Shown here: positions 1 to 9,521 of the stretch, one piece after another
How positions within the stretch are numbered: the stretch's first letter is position 1
Layout of the letters: every line of letters begins with the position of its first letter
NCBI GenBank assembly: GCA_051883395.1
Contig: JBJETQ010000016.1
Span: 14,045 to 78,044 of the forward strand
Direction of reading: 5' to 3'
DNA from: HGM11368 sp051883395
GTDB taxonomy: Bacteria > Bacillota > Clostridia > Christensenellales > UBA3700
Length of the DNA: 64,000 bases
Position numbers and translations under genes: made by a program
Notes under the pieces: model-generated
Database searches by the model: none
Told to the model about the DNA's origin: nothing
Seen by the model: the letters and a program-made list of their open reading frames with translations, nothing else

Positions 1-325
1 GAGCATTGTTTCTGCATACCGTCATCACACCGGGGTCTGATATAATAGCAGCGTCCGCACCTATACTTTGAAGGTATGAAAAATACTCTCCCAACCTGTC
101 AAAATCGTCGTTTTTTGCCAAAATATTGGCGGCAACGTAAATCTTTTTGTCCAAAGAATGGGTATAATCTACCGCTTCTTTGAGTGCCAGATCGTCAAAG
201 TTTTTTGCATTGGCACGCAAACTGAATGCACTTCCGCCGACGTATACTGCGTCCGCTCCGAAATGCAAAGCCGTTTTGAGTTTGTATATATCCCCGGCAG
301 GAGAAAGTAATTCTGTCTTGTTCAT
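1..325 (-). CDS. U32 peptidase-family protein, probable tRNA uridine hydroxylase (TrhP-like), 3' part outside window
   Basis: Only the first 108 codons are present; the gene runs off the left edge. The N-terminus (ELLSPAGDIYKLKTALHFGA, then DAVYVGG) is the hallmark start of the U32 'peptidase' family. Its start ATG overlaps the stop of the upstream trmR gene as ATGA, so the two are translationally coupled. In Bacillus subtilis the same neighbourhood holds trmR with two U32 genes (trhP1/trhP2), whose products hydroxylate U34 of tRNA to 5-hydroxyuridine, the substrate of TrmR. I therefore infer a role in wobble-uridine hydroxylation rather than proteolysis. The catalytic and cysteine-rich C-terminal part cannot be inspected, so a collagenase-like or 23S rRNA-hydroxylating (RlhA) member is not excluded. 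Confidence 0.8.
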   Translation of the reverse strand, partial: MNKTELLSPAGDIYKLKTALHFGADAVYVGGSAFSLRANAKNFDDLALKEAVDYTHSLDKKIYVAANILAKNDDFDRLGEYFSYLQSIGADAAIISDPGVMTVCRNNA

Positions 326-909
326 AGTTTCTTTATGATAGCAACCCCGTTGCCTGCCTCCAATATTTCACACTCCAATCCGCTATCGTTCTGTACCACG
401 GCAAGAAAATTGCGAAGATTGGTTACTATCGTGCGGTGTTTGTGCGGAACAAATTCTTCTCCCCTTACCATTCCGAAATAGAGTACGTCGTCGACAAAGA
501 CTACTCCGCCTTTGTTGAGATGTGGAAGACAGGTAAGAAAATGAGATAAGTATTTGCTCTTTGGTCCGTCGATGAAAATAAAATCATACTGTTTGCCCGA
601 TATTACTCCTTGAAGTATCTCGTCAGCATTGCCAAGATAACTATGTATCCTGTCTTCTATACCCAACTTGCGCCACCACGACAAGGCTTCTTGCCTGCGG
701 GTGTCGTCCATCTCTATCGTATCTATTCTGGCGTTGCATTGCAAAGCCATAAGCGCCGCAGAATATCCTATCGCTGTTCCTATCTCCAATATTCTTTGGG
801 GATTGACCTTTTCGACAACGGAAAGCAAAATATCCTTGGCGCAGTCGTCTATGATAGGTACGAATTTCTGACGAGCCTGCTCGTGCATTTGTAGTATTAC
901 TTCGTTCAT
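322..909 (-). CDS. trmR: tRNA 5-hydroxyuridine methyltransferase (TrmR/YrrM-type O-methyltransferase)
   Basis: A 195-aa class I SAM-dependent methyltransferase of the catechol-O-methyltransferase-like family. The SAM loop ILEIGTAIGYSA lies near residue 40, an acidic strand DFIFIDGPKSKY near 110 and VFVDDVLYFG near 140, all typical of the YrrM/TrmR branch. The family methylates 5-hydroxyuridine at tRNA position 34 to 5-methoxyuridine. It overlaps by four bases (ATGA) both the RNase J gene upstream and the U32 gene downstream, so the three are one operon. The pairing with a U32 gene supports the TrmR assignment over a small-molecule O-methyltransferase. No own promoter is visible. Confidence 0.82.
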   Translation of the reverse strand: MNEVILQMHEQARQKFVPIIDDCAKDILLSVVEKVNPQRILEIGTAIGYSAALMALQCNARIDTIEMDDTRRQEALSWWRKLGIEDRIHSYLGNADEILQGVISGKQYDFIFIDGPKSKYLSHFLTCLPHLNKGGVVFVDDVLYFGMVRGEEFVPHKHRTIVTNLRNFLAVVQNDSGLECEILEAGNGVAIIKKL

Positions 910-2558
910 TTTTCCATTACAATAGGAAGAACCATTGGCTTTTGTCTGAGCTTGTTGTTAAAATACCTATTGATTTTTTTGCGTACGTTGCCCTTAAATT
1001 CTTCCCTGACCTCAGGCTTATTGTAGTTGGTGTTGTCAAATACTCCTTCCACGATAGATTTGATATATTCTATCTGTTCGTCGTCCAGACTTATTCCCCT
1101 GGCTATTATCTCTACCGGCGCACACATACTCTTGTCATTGACGGATACGCTGACCAGCACTATTACCAATCCTTCTTTGCTCAGTTGGTGTCTGTCTTTG
1201 AGAATGGAAGCGTCTACGCCTGCCAGTCCATCGACGTAGGTGTTGCCTGCGCTGACGTTGTCAAGCCTTGTCAGTCCCTTTTTGCTCACCGCAATACAGC
1301 TGCCTATTTCCGCAATCATGGTGTTCTTAGGGTTGACGCCCAGCGATATAGCAAGTTCTCTGTTTTGTTGCATGTGTCTGTATTCTCCGTGTACGGGAAT
1401 AAAAAACTGCGGTTTGACAAGCGTAGTCATAAGTTTGATTTCTTCCTGACAAGCGTGTCCCGACACGTGCAAAGCTTCCAGAGAGCCGTACAGCACCTTT
1501 GCTCCCCTGCGATAGAGATTGTTGATGACGTTATACACCGCCTTTTCGTTGCCCGGAATAGGCGACGACGATATGATAATCAGGTCGTTTTCTCCCACGA
1601 CCACCTTGTCTTCGCCGTTGCACATTCTTGTAAGGGCGCTCATAGGCTCGCCCTGCGAACCTGTGGTAATTATGCAAAGTTTGTGCGGTTCTACGTCTCC
1701 AATCTTGTCTATATCAACTATCGTCTGCTCGCTTGCCGACAACAGTTTGAGTTCCGTGGCCATAACGGAGATGTTTTTCATACTCCTGCCGTTGAAGGCC
1801 ACTCTCCTACCCAAATTTTCGCATATCGATATGATTTGCTGGATACGGTTGATATTAGAAGAAAAAGTAGCGATAATGATACGCTTGTCGGTGTTGTTGC
1901 GTATTATTTTGTCAAGCGTCTCTCCTACTTTTGTTTCCGATATCGTAGAGCCTTGCTTTTCTATGTTGGTAGATTCTCCCAACATAAGCCTTACTCCCTT
2001 GTTGCCTATTTCGGCTATGCGGGAAAGATTGATGTGTTCGCCCGATACGGGAGTATAGTCGATTTTGTAGTCGCCCGTATGAAAAACCACGCCTTCGGGA
2101 GTGGTGATTGACAACGCAAAAGCTCCGCTGATAGAGTGAGTAACGTTGATAAACTCCACGTCGAAACAACCTAGTTTGCGTACGTCTCCGCCCTTGACAA
2201 CGTTGAGCTTAGGGATAGAAATGCCCTTTTCTTTGAGCTTATGCTTGACAAGCGCAAGCGTCAGCGAACTGCCGTAAATCGGTATCTGACGGCACTCGTC
2301 CAGAAGATACGGTATTCCGCCTATATGGTCTTCGTGTCCGTGCGTAATTACTATGCCTCTTATTTTGTCGTAGTTGTCTTCGAGATATGAAAAATCAGGT
2401 ACTATTATATCTACTCCGGGGGTCTCTATCGTAGGAAAGGTGCAACCGCAATCGATAACGAGTATGTTGTCGCCGTATTCGAGAGCCGTCATATTTTTTC
2501 CTATCTCTCCCACGCCGCCCAAAAAGACAACTTTGAGTTGTTTTTTCTTTCTTGCCAT
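906..2558 (-). CDS. rnj: Ribonuclease J
   Basis: A 550-aa metallo-beta-lactamase/beta-CASP ribonuclease, the usual length for RNase J, which acts as a 5'-3' exonuclease and endonuclease in mRNA decay and rRNA maturation. The metal site is seen as HGHEDHIGG (H73, H75, D77, H78), followed by the beta-CASP region (GQGEPMSAL near 320) and a later PVHGEYRH metal ligand. I start at MARKKKQLKVV because an AGGAGG-like site (TTGGAGGATATA) precedes it; the open frame extends 22 codons further up but through leader sequence with an inverted repeat. It is the first gene of the rnj-trmR-U32 operon and has a good promoter at 2639-2667. Confidence 0.93.
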   Translation of the reverse strand: MARKKKQLKVVFLGGVGEIGKNMTALEYGDNILVIDCGCTFPTIETPGVDIIVPDFSYLEDNYDKIRGIVITHGHEDHIGGIPYLLDECRQIPIYGSSLTLALVKHKLKEKGISIPKLNVVKGGDVRKLGCFDVEFINVTHSISGAFALSITTPEGVVFHTGDYKIDYTPVSGEHINLSRIAEIGNKGVRLMLGESTNIEKQGSTISETKVGETLDKIIRNNTDKRIIIATFSSNINRIQQIISICENLGRRVAFNGRSMKNISVMATELKLLSASEQTIVDIDKIGDVEPHKLCIITTGSQGEPMSALTRMCNGEDKVVVGENDLIIISSSPIPGNEKAVYNVINNLYRRGAKVLYGSLEALHVSGHACQEEIKLMTTLVKPQFFIPVHGEYRHMQQNRELAISLGVNPKNTMIAEIGSCIAVSKKGLTRLDNVSAGNTYVDGLAGVDASILKDRHQLSKEGLVIVLVSVSVNDKSMCAPVEIIARGISLDDEQIEYIKSIVEGVFDNTNYNKPEVREEFKGNVRKKINRYFNNKLRQKPMVLPIVMEK

Positions 2559-2638
2559 TATATCCTCCAAGGCCAAAAGCCTAAATTCAAATAAAACTTG
2601 TACGTTCACGATAATTGTGAACATACCTTGTTGATTTT

Positions 2639-2667
2639 ATTATATAAAAAAATAATAAAAAAGGCAA
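2639..2667 (-). promoter_or_regulatory. Promoter of rnj operon
   Basis: TTGCCT (2662-2667), a 17-base spacer and TATAAT (2639-2644) on the minus strand, about 80 bases before the rnj start. The leader it would make contains the inverted repeat GTTCAC-N7-GTGAAC at 2604-2622, which could be an operator or a 5' hairpin. Confidence 0.7.
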
Positions 2668-2753
2668 GAGATATGTATAAATATACCAAACGGCTGAAAA
2701 TTTTATTGTTGCGTTTTGACAATAAATTTTTTCTTGATATTTTATCTTTTGCC

Positions 2754-2782
2754 TTGATAATTGAGAAAGAGAGTGATATAAT
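2754..2782 (+). promoter_or_regulatory. Promoter of serCA
   Basis: TTGATA (2754-2759), 17-base spacer, TATAAT (2777-2782), followed about 25 bases later by the AGGAG ribosome site of serC. Confidence 0.75.
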
Positions 2783-2814
2783 CATATTTAATATAATATA
2801 TTTAGGAGAGTACT

Positions 2815-3891
2815 ATGAGAGTATACAATTTTTCGGCAGGTCCGTCAATGTTGCCGCTCGAAGTTCTTGAACAAGCACAAAAGGACTTTGTAGATTACTG
2901 CGGTTGCGGTATGAGCGTTACGGAAATGAGCCATCGTAGCAAATATTATGACGAGATACATAAAGAATGTATCGCCCTTCTCAAAGAACTGATGAACGTA
3001 CCAGAAGATTATGAAGTGTTGTTGGTTCAGGGCGGTGCGTCTACGCAGTTTGAAGCTATTCCGCTCAACCTGCTCAAAGATACGTCCGGCAAAGCCGACT
3101 ATATCGTAACGGGCAACTTTGCAAAAAAAGCCTATAAAGAAGCTATTAAATTCGGTGATATTCATCTTGCCGCTTCTTCGGAAGACAAGACCTTTACTTA
3201 TATCCCTAAAAACCCTGATTTGAGAGACGACAGCGTTTATACGTATATCTGCCAGAACAACACCATCTTCGGCACAAGATATACCAAACTCCCTACTCTC
3301 AAAAGCGGTATTCTTGTAGCTGACGTTTCTTCCAACATTCTCAGCGAAAAAATGGACGTAAGCAAATACGGCGTTATGTATGCAGGCGCACAGAAGAACG
3401 TTGCTCCCGCAGGCGTAACCATAGTTATTGTTCGCAAAGACCTTATTGGAGACGGTCAGGCTATTTGCCCTACGATGCTGAAATGGAAAACACAGGCAGA
3501 AGCCGGTAGCCTTTACAATACTCCGCCATGTTTTTCTATCTATATGGCAATGCTCAATCTCAGATATCTCAAAAAGTTGGGCGGCGTAAGCGAAATTCAA
3601 AAAATCAACGAATACAAAGCAGGTCTTTTGTATGACTTTATCGACAACAGCACCTTCTATACCAACAACGTCAACAAGGAAGACCGTTCTTTGATGAACG
3701 TGCCTTTTGTTACGGGCGACAAGGATATGGACGCAAAATTTGTCAAGGAAGCCGGAGAAAACGGTCTGCTTTCCATCAAGGGACACAAGCTTGTGGGCGG
3801 AATGAGAGCTTCTATCTACAACGCTATGCCTGTTGAAGGCGTAAAATCCCTTATCGAATTTATGAAGAAATTTGAAATGGAAAACAAATAA
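2815..3891 (+). CDS. serC: Phosphoserine aminotransferase
   Basis: A 358-aa PLP enzyme of fold type I that transaminates 3-phosphohydroxypyruvate with glutamate to phosphoserine, the second step of serine synthesis; the same enzyme family also serves pyridoxal phosphate synthesis. The N-terminus VYNFSAGPSMLP and the phosphate-contact motif MSVTEMSHRS are diagnostic; the PLP lysine is in YAGAQKN near residue 194. It is preceded by TTTAGGAGAGTACT and begins ATG. It is followed after 9 bases by serA with its own AGGAG site, so the two form one serine operon. Nothing unusual. Confidence 0.96.
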   Translation: MRVYNFSAGPSMLPLEVLEQAQKDFVDYCGCGMSVTEMSHRSKYYDEIHKECIALLKELMNVPEDYEVLLVQGGASTQFEAIPLNLLKDTSGKADYIVTGNFAKKAYKEAIKFGDIHLAASSEDKTFTYIPKNPDLRDDSVYTYICQNNTIFGTRYTKLPTLKSGILVADVSSNILSEKMDVSKYGVMYAGAQKNVAPAGVTIVIVRKDLIGDGQAICPTMLKWKTQAEAGSLYNTPPCFSIYMAMLNLRYLKKLGGVSEIQKINEYKAGLLYDFIDNSTFYTNNVNKEDRSLMNVPFVTGDKDMDAKFVKEAGENGLLSIKGHKLVGGMRASIYNAMPVEGVKSLIEFMKKFEMENK

Positions 3892-3900
3892 GGAGATATT

Positions 3901-5061
3901 ATGTACAACGTTCTTAAACTCAACGAAATAAGTCCAAAAGTCGGTTCTATTTTGCAATACAAGGACTACACCGTTTCTTCCGATTGCGCTCAACCCGACG
4001 CTATTATTCTGAGAAGCTTCAATATGCACGAATACGAAGTGCCTGCTTCCGTCAAAGCCGTGGCTCGTGCCGGCGCAGGCGTCAACAATATTCCGCTTGA
4101 CAAAATGACGGAAAAAAATATCTGCGTATTCAACACCCCTGGCGCCAACGCAAACGCAGTAAAAGAACTGGTGATTTGCGCTTTGTTGCTCGGTTCGAGA
4201 AAAATTGTCGAAGGCATCAACTGGACTCAGGCTCTTAACACTCAGGAAGACGTAGCAAAGGCTGTGGAGAAAGGTAAAAAAGCATTTATCGGCAGAGAGC
4301 TGTATGGCAAAACTTTGGGCGTGGTCGGTCTCGGTGCAATAGGTAGATTGGTTGCCAACGCAGCCATCTCTCTCGGTATGAAAGTTATCGGTTACGACCC
4401 TTATCTCAACGTCAACGGCGCAATGTCGATAGACAGACACGTCGAATACGTCAACGACCTGAGCAAGATTTACACCGACAGCGACTACATTACCCTGCAC
4501 GTTCCTGCTACTGCAAGCACAAAAGGCAGCATCAACGCAGACACTATCTCTACAATGAAAAGGGACGTAGTTATTATCAACTGCGCTCGTGCGGAACTGG
4601 TAGTAAACAAAGACATTATCGACGCCATTAAGTCGGGCAAAGTAAGCAGATATATTACTGACCTGCCACAAAACGACCTTATCGGCATTGACAACGTCAT
4701 CACTATTCCACATCTCGGCGCTTCTACTCCGGAAGCCGAAGATAACTGTGCAGTTATGGCTGCAAGCCAGCTCAAAGATTATCTTGAAAACGGCAACGTG
4801 GTAAATAGCGTAAACTTCCCTAATGCAAGCGCACCTAGAATTACAAAATTCAGAATAACCGTATTGCACAAAAACGTAGCAAACATGATTGCCAAAGCAT
4901 CTTCCTTTATAGCAGACAGGGGTATCAACATCAACAATCTCGTATCTGCTTCCAGGGGAGAAATCGGATATATGATTATTGATATAGACGAAGACCTTCC
5001 TAATTCCGCTCTCGAAGAAATGCGTGGCGTAGAAGGATTTTTGGCTGTAAATAAATTTTGA
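3901..5061 (+). CDS. serA: D-3-phosphoglycerate dehydrogenase
   Basis: A 386-aa NAD-dependent D-isomer 2-hydroxyacid dehydrogenase catalysing the first committed step of serine synthesis. The Rossmann loop GVVGLGAIGRLVA is near residue 140, the catalytic arginine in INCARAELV, and the catalytic histidine in IPHLGAST near 272. Residues from about 310 form a C-terminal ACT domain (ANMIAKASSFIADRGININ), the usual site of serine feedback. The length matches the short, single-ACT type. Start ATG follows AGGAGATATT directly after serC. Confidence 0.96.
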   Translation: MYNVLKLNEISPKVGSILQYKDYTVSSDCAQPDAIILRSFNMHEYEVPASVKAVARAGAGVNNIPLDKMTEKNICVFNTPGANANAVKELVICALLLGSRKIVEGINWTQALNTQEDVAKAVEKGKKAFIGRELYGKTLGVVGLGAIGRLVANAAISLGMKVIGYDPYLNVNGAMSIDRHVEYVNDLSKIYTDSDYITLHVPATASTKGSINADTISTMKRDVVIINCARAELVVNKDIIDAIKSGKVSRYITDLPQNDLIGIDNVITIPHLGASTPEAEDNCAVMAASQLKDYLENGNVVNSVNFPNASAPRITKFRITVLHKNVANMIAKASSFIADRGININNLVSASRGEIGYMIIDIDEDLPNSALEEMRGVEGFLAVNKF

Positions 5062-5101
5062 TACTTGGTTTGAATTTATTTAAAAACTCAATACGTGTCG
5101 C

Positions 5102-5136
5102 ATAAAAATACTCGCTCGATGAGCGAGTATTTTTAT
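5102..5136. terminator. Bidirectional terminator between serA and the MMPL gene
   Basis: Near-perfect palindrome: ATAAAAATACTCGCTC, loop GAT, GAGCGAGTATTTTTAT. A-rich on one side and T-rich on the other, so it can stop the convergent transcripts from both directions. Confidence 0.85.
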
Positions 5137-5156
5137 GTTAAGAAAACAAATATATC

Positions 5157-7391
5157 TTAGGCTTGTTGACCTTCGCTATCCTGAACGGTAAGTTCCTGTT
5201 GCTCCTGCTTTGCCTGTTTTCTGAGTATTCTGGAAGCTCGTTTTCCTTCCTTTTTGAGCTTGCGATTGCCCGTCGTTACGACAAGCAAAGCAGGCAATAC
5301 AAACAGTACAAGCAATCCGCTGATGACCGAGCCTCTTGCAATCATCATCGTTATTTCGCCCACTATTCTGTTGGACGTAACCAGAGCCACCGACAAGCAA
5401 CAACCCGCCATAATCGCAACCGAAGTCAGTATCGATACTCCGCTATCCCGCAACGCCCTGTATGCCGCTTCTTTTGCCGGCATAACGTCCAGATATCGCT
5501 TGTATTTGACTGTGTACAAAATAGCGTAGTCTACCGTTGCGCCCAGCTCTATCGAACTGATGATAATATAAGCCATAAAGTTGACGCTCTGTCCCATAAT
5601 ATAACTTATTGACAGATTGATAAAGATACCCAGTTCTATCACCGCAATAAGCAGCACAGGCAGTTTAATCGACCTTAGCGCAATAATCAATACGGCAAAA
5701 ATCATCAGAACGGAAACAATATTGACGACCATATTGTCTCTCGGCGTGATCTCTTTGAGATCTTCCACAGCCTGAGACATACCGGTAATATAATAGTTAC
5801 CGCTACCGAAATTGTCGTCCAGCATAGCACGAATTTGCGCCAATGACTGACTTGCTTCTTCACTCTCGGCTTCGCAATCTACCATTATCGAATACATAGT
5901 ATATCCGTTATTGGCAAAGTTGGACGCCATGTCGAAGCCAGACGGAAGCGAAATATTGTTTTCAAGCATCATTCCCAGCAAATTGCCGTAATTCTCCGGA
6001 ATCATGGAATATAAGCCAAGCGTTGCCGTTATGTTGTCCATCGTTTTGAGCTGGTCAAGAAAAGCGTAGTTCTTGGTAGCGTTGACAGGAACAATGACTA
6101 TAACTGAATTGCTCATACTGTCTACGGTCTGCTCTATCTCCGTTTTTTCTCCGTCGTCGTAAGTAAACTTGATATAGCTCAGATTGAGCTTGCTTTGCAT
6201 TATTACGCAAGGAACAATGAGCAACAGCGCAACTATTACTATGATTTTGCGGTTTCTGACAGAAAAACTTGCTACGCTTTTGAGCTTTGGAAGATATATC
6301 TTGTGCGTCGTCTTTTTGTGCAGTTTGGTCATAACCAACATGAGACATGGTTGAACAATGATGACTGTTATCAGACTCAAAAATACGCCCTTTGCCAGCA
6401 CTAGACCAAGGTCTGCGCCTATCTCAAATTTCATGAAAAACAGCGCAAGAAAACCAAATACGGTTGTCAATGCAGAAGACGATATAGTAGCAAACGTCTT
6501 TGGTATTGCTCTCTCCATAGCGAGAGTTTCGTCCAGCGTTTTCTGACATTCTTCCGCATAGGCGTGCATAAGGAATATTGCATAGTCCATTGACAAACCC
6601 AGCTGCAATATTGCAGAAGACGCAAAAGTAACTACCGATACGCTAGGCAAAATTATGTTGGTACCCATATTGATAAGTATGGATATGCCGAGCGTAAGCA
6701 TAAATATAAACGGCTCTACCAGCGACGTAGTCGTGCAAAGCAGAATGATAAACATTACCAACACGGCGACCAATATGTACTTCCATATTTCACCTATGGT
6801 AGAGTCAAATATTTCTCTCGTCATCTGCGTGCTGCCGCCTATCGCATGTTCGTAGTCTTTGAGTATTTCGTTGTCAATTTTTTCTATCAGCCCCAGAGCT
6901 TCGTCGCTCGACGTAGGCACGTTGAGTTGAAGCATGACCATATAATTGCCCTTCTGAAGCTTGGTTTCTTCTGTAAAAGGTTCCCCTTCTTGTCTCTTAG
7001 GATAAAAAAGATTAAGCACGTCTTCATTACTGCTCAATCCTGCAACCACGTCGGACATTGCACCGCCGTTTTCAACCATATCCAATATCATTCCAAGCCA
7101 GATAACTCCGCCGTCCTTGATGCCTTGCTCTGCCTTTATCTGGTCGGTTATCTGAACCATAGTAGCATAATCGACGTCGGCTACGCCAATGATTGCATCG
7201 CCCTGCATATCAAAGTTTTCTCGCATGAAATTCATACCTTCAGTCATATCGTAACCGTCAGGAAGATAAGACAAAATATCGGAATTGACGTTGACGTAAA
7301 GCATGGCAACAACAGATGCTATCACAAGCAACGCTGCCAGTCCCAATATCAAAATTTTGTGCTTGACGATAAATTTAGCAACCTTTTTCAT
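5157..7391 (-). CDS. MMPL/RND-superfamily membrane exporter
   Basis: A 744-aa protein of the MMPL (hydrophobe/RND-like, COG1033) type. Each half has one transmembrane helix, a large extracytoplasmic loop and five further helices: helix 1 lies at residues 13-33, loop 1 spans about 40-205, and the second half repeats the plan from about residue 385. GxxxDY-type motifs (QLGLSMDYAIFLMHAY; ELGATVDYAILYTVKY), which carry the proton-relay Asp in this family, occur in both halves. The cytoplasmic tail (from about 705) is Lys/Arg/Gln-rich. Substrate cannot be read from sequence; lipids, siderophores or peptides are all exported by relatives. No ribosome site is visible; a TATAAT box lies only 11 bases before ATG (see leaderless finding). 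Confidence 0.85.
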   Translation of the reverse strand: MKKVAKFIVKHKILILGLAALLVIASVVAMLYVNVNSDILSYLPDGYDMTEGMNFMRENFDMQGDAIIGVADVDYATMVQITDQIKAEQGIKDGGVIWLGMILDMVENGGAMSDVVAGLSSNEDVLNLFYPKRQEGEPFTEETKLQKGNYMVMLQLNVPTSSDEALGLIEKIDNEILKDYEHAIGGSTQMTREIFDSTIGEIWKYILVAVLVMFIILLCTTTSLVEPFIFMLTLGISILINMGTNIILPSVSVVTFASSAILQLGLSMDYAIFLMHAYAEECQKTLDETLAMERAIPKTFATISSSALTTVFGFLALFFMKFEIGADLGLVLAKGVFLSLITVIIVQPCLMLVMTKLHKKTTHKIYLPKLKSVASFSVRNRKIIVIVALLLIVPCVIMQSKLNLSYIKFTYDDGEKTEIEQTVDSMSNSVIVIVPVNATKNYAFLDQLKTMDNITATLGLYSMIPENYGNLLGMMLENNISLPSGFDMASNFANNGYTMYSIMVDCEAESEEASQSLAQIRAMLDDNFGSGNYYITGMSQAVEDLKEITPRDNMVVNIVSVLMIFAVLIIALRSIKLPVLLIAVIELGIFINLSISYIMGQSVNFMAYIIISSIELGATVDYAILYTVKYKRYLDVMPAKEAAYRALRDSGVSILTSVAIMAGCCLSVALVTSNRIVGEITMMIARGSVISGLLVLFVLPALLVVTTGNRKLKKEGKRASRILRKQAKQEQQELTVQDSEGQQA

Positions 7392-7672
7392 ACTGATATT
7401 TTATTATAAAATTTTTGCTTTGTAAATGCTAAACGGTGCATTATGCAACACCTTTACAAAGAATTTACACCCTACGCTTTTAAAAAGTTTTTTATTGCCG
7501 ATTGCAAAATTTTTGACAATATTTTAATAGTAATTTTGCTTGAAATTGTCCAAAAACAGACCAAACAAGCCATTTGGTCCACAATAAAAAACACGCTGCT
7601 ATCCGCTTGTACAAATAGCAACGTGCAATAGTATTTTATTGTCTGCACGCATAGCGTGCGCATAAAGACAAA

Positions 7673-9448
7673 TTACTTGTTGAGTCTGTCGATAAGTTCG
7701 TCAGCTTGCTTAGCAAGTTCTGCAGGGAGTCTGTCGCCAAAGGTCTCGTAGAATTCTTTGATGCCTTCTGCTTCTTTCTTCCAAGCTTCCTTGTCAACTT
7801 TGAGAATATCGGCAAGCGTCTCTCTTGAAAAGTCAAGTCCTTCGAGATTGATGTCTTCAGGATTAGGAACGTATCCGATAGGAGTTTCAACTGCGTCAAC
7901 TTCGCCGGCGATACGTTTGAGCATCCAGTCAAGAACACGCATATTGTCGCCAAAGCCCGGCCAGATGAAGTGTCCTTCTTCGTCTGTTCTGAACCAGTTG
8001 ACGTTGAAGAATTTAGGCTGTTTGTCCTTGTCTACCGTATTGCCCATATCGAGCCAATGTTGGAAATAATCTCCCATGTGGTATCCGCAGAATGGACGCA
8101 TAGCCATTGGGTCTCTTCTTACTACGCCGACTGCTCCGGTAGCTGCGGCAGTAGTCTCGGAACCCATGATAGAGCCAACGAATACGCCGTTTTCCCAGCT
8201 TCTTGCCTGATATACGAGTGGCACGGTTGTTGGACGACGACCACCAAAGATGAATGCGCTGATTGGCACTCCGGCAGGATTTTCAAACTCAGAGCTGATG
8301 CATGGGCAGTTGACAGCCGGAGCTGTAAATCTGCTGTTTGGATGTGCGCCCTTTTCGGTAGAAGTCTGACCGTTCCATGGGTTGCCCTTCCAGTCGATTG
8401 CATTGACAGGTGGGTTTTTGTCAAGACCTTCCCACCATACAGTATTGTTTTCGAGATTGAGAGCAACGTTGGTGAAAATGGTGTTTTTCATAGTAGCGGC
8501 GAGAGCGTTAGGATTGGACTTTTTGTTAGTTCCAGGTGCAACGCCGAAGAAGCCGTTTTCTGGGTTGATAGCATAAAGTCTGCCGTCAGGTCCTTTCTTA
8601 ATCCAAGCGATGTCGTCGCCTACGGTAAATACTCTATATCCTTGTGCAAGATATCCTTGTGGTGGAATGAGCATTGCAAGGTTGGTCTTGCCGCATGCAG
8701 ATGGGAATGCAGCAGCCATATATACGATTTCTTTGTTAGGCTTTTCGATACCGAGAATGAGCATATGTTCTGCCATCCACATTTCGTTTTTGCCTTGATA
8801 AGAAGCGATACGCAATGCAAAGCACTTTTTGCCGAGCAATACGTTGCCGCCGTAAGCGCTGTTGACGGATATAATTGCATTGTCCTCAGGGAATTGGCAG
8901 ATATATCTGTTCTCAGGGTCAACGTCGCATTTTGCGTGAGTTCCTCTTACGAAATCGTTGCTGTCGCCGAGTGCGTCAAGCACTTCTTTGCCGACACGGG
9001 TCATAATTCTCATGTTGAGTACAACGTAAATCGAGTCGGTAACTTCGATACCTATCTTGGAAATAGGTCCGCCCACAGGTCCCATAGAGAAAGGAATAAC
9101 GTACATGGTGTTGCCCTTGTATGCGCCGTCGAGAATGCTTTCGAGTTTAGCATAAGCTTCGGTAGGATTCCACCAGTTGTTGGTAGGTCCGCAGTCCTTT
9201 TCGTCTCTCGAACAAATAAAGGTTCTGTTTTCTACACGTGCAACGTCGTTTTCTTTGGTTCTGTGAAGCAAACAGCCTGGGAGCAAATCCTGATTGAGTT
9301 CAATCATCTCACCGCTGGCAATAGCTTCTTTGGTAAGCTCGTCGTATTGAGCCTGTTCTCCGGTAATCCAGACTACTTTACCTGCTCCAACGAGTTTTGC
9401 TCTGCTGTTAACAAAGTCCAAAACTTGTTTGTTTGTTGTCATTTCCAT
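7673..9448 (-). CDS. pckG: Phosphoenolpyruvate carboxykinase (GTP)
   Basis: A 591-aa GTP-dependent PEP carboxykinase interconverting oxaloacetate and PEP, the usual length of the GTP family. Diagnostic motifs are the kinase loop AAFPSACGKTNLAM near residue 265 (the Cys in the P-loop is typical of the GTP type), FGGRRPTTVPLVY, and GFGDNMRVLDWM towards the C-terminus. In anaerobes it often runs in the carboxylating direction from PEP to oxaloacetate; that direction is inference. AAGGAG lies 8 bases before the first ATG; MEM offers a second ATG two codons in. It stands alone, with a strong promoter at 9493-9521. The 3' flank (7620-7670) holds only a weak hairpin. Confidence 0.95.
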   Translation of the reverse strand: MEMTTNKQVLDFVNSRAKLVGAGKVVWITGEQAQYDELTKEAIASGEMIELNQDLLPGCLLHRTKENDVARVENRTFICSRDEKDCGPTNNWWNPTEAYAKLESILDGAYKGNTMYVIPFSMGPVGGPISKIGIEVTDSIYVVLNMRIMTRVGKEVLDALGDSNDFVRGTHAKCDVDPENRYICQFPEDNAIISVNSAYGGNVLLGKKCFALRIASYQGKNEMWMAEHMLILGIEKPNKEIVYMAAAFPSACGKTNLAMLIPPQGYLAQGYRVFTVGDDIAWIKKGPDGRLYAINPENGFFGVAPGTNKKSNPNALAATMKNTIFTNVALNLENNTVWWEGLDKNPPVNAIDWKGNPWNGQTSTEKGAHPNSRFTAPAVNCPCISSEFENPAGVPISAFIFGGRRPTTVPLVYQARSWENGVFVGSIMGSETTAAATGAVGVVRRDPMAMRPFCGYHMGDYFQHWLDMGNTVDKDKQPKFFNVNWFRTDEEGHFIWPGFGDNMRVLDWMLKRIAGEVDAVETPIGYVPNPEDINLEGLDFSRETLADILKVDKEAWKKEAEGIKEFYETFGDRLPAELAKQADELIDRLNK

Positions 9449-9492
9449 ATCATATCTCCTTGTTAAAATAATATCAATTTTCGGTTATGCCT

Positions 9493-9521
9493 ATTATATC
9501 AAATAACGCCGTCGTTGGCAA
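9493..9521 (-). promoter_or_regulatory. Promoter of pckG
   Basis: TTGCCA (9516-9521), 17-base spacer, TATAAT (9493-9498) on the minus strand, about 45 bases upstream of the start codon. Confidence 0.75.

Noticed and set aside
942..2111. 389-codon open frame on the plus strand inside rnj
   Set aside because: Fully inside a conserved RNase J gene; cysteine/phenylalanine/tyrosine-rich translation typical of an antisense shadow.
2845..4869. Open frame of 674 codons antisense to serC and serA
   Set aside because: Covers two clear enzymes and their junction on the other strand; composition is the mirror of their codon use, no family features, no ribosome site.
7443..7631. 62-codon frame between the MMPL gene and pckG
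   Set aside because: AT-rich, no ribosome site, no family; the 280-base gap otherwise shows only the MMPL -10 box and a weak hairpin GCACGC/GCGTGC at 7645-7659 without a T run.
7970..9466. 498-codon open frame antisense to pckG
   Set aside because: Shadow of a highly conserved enzyme gene; no start signal or domain.
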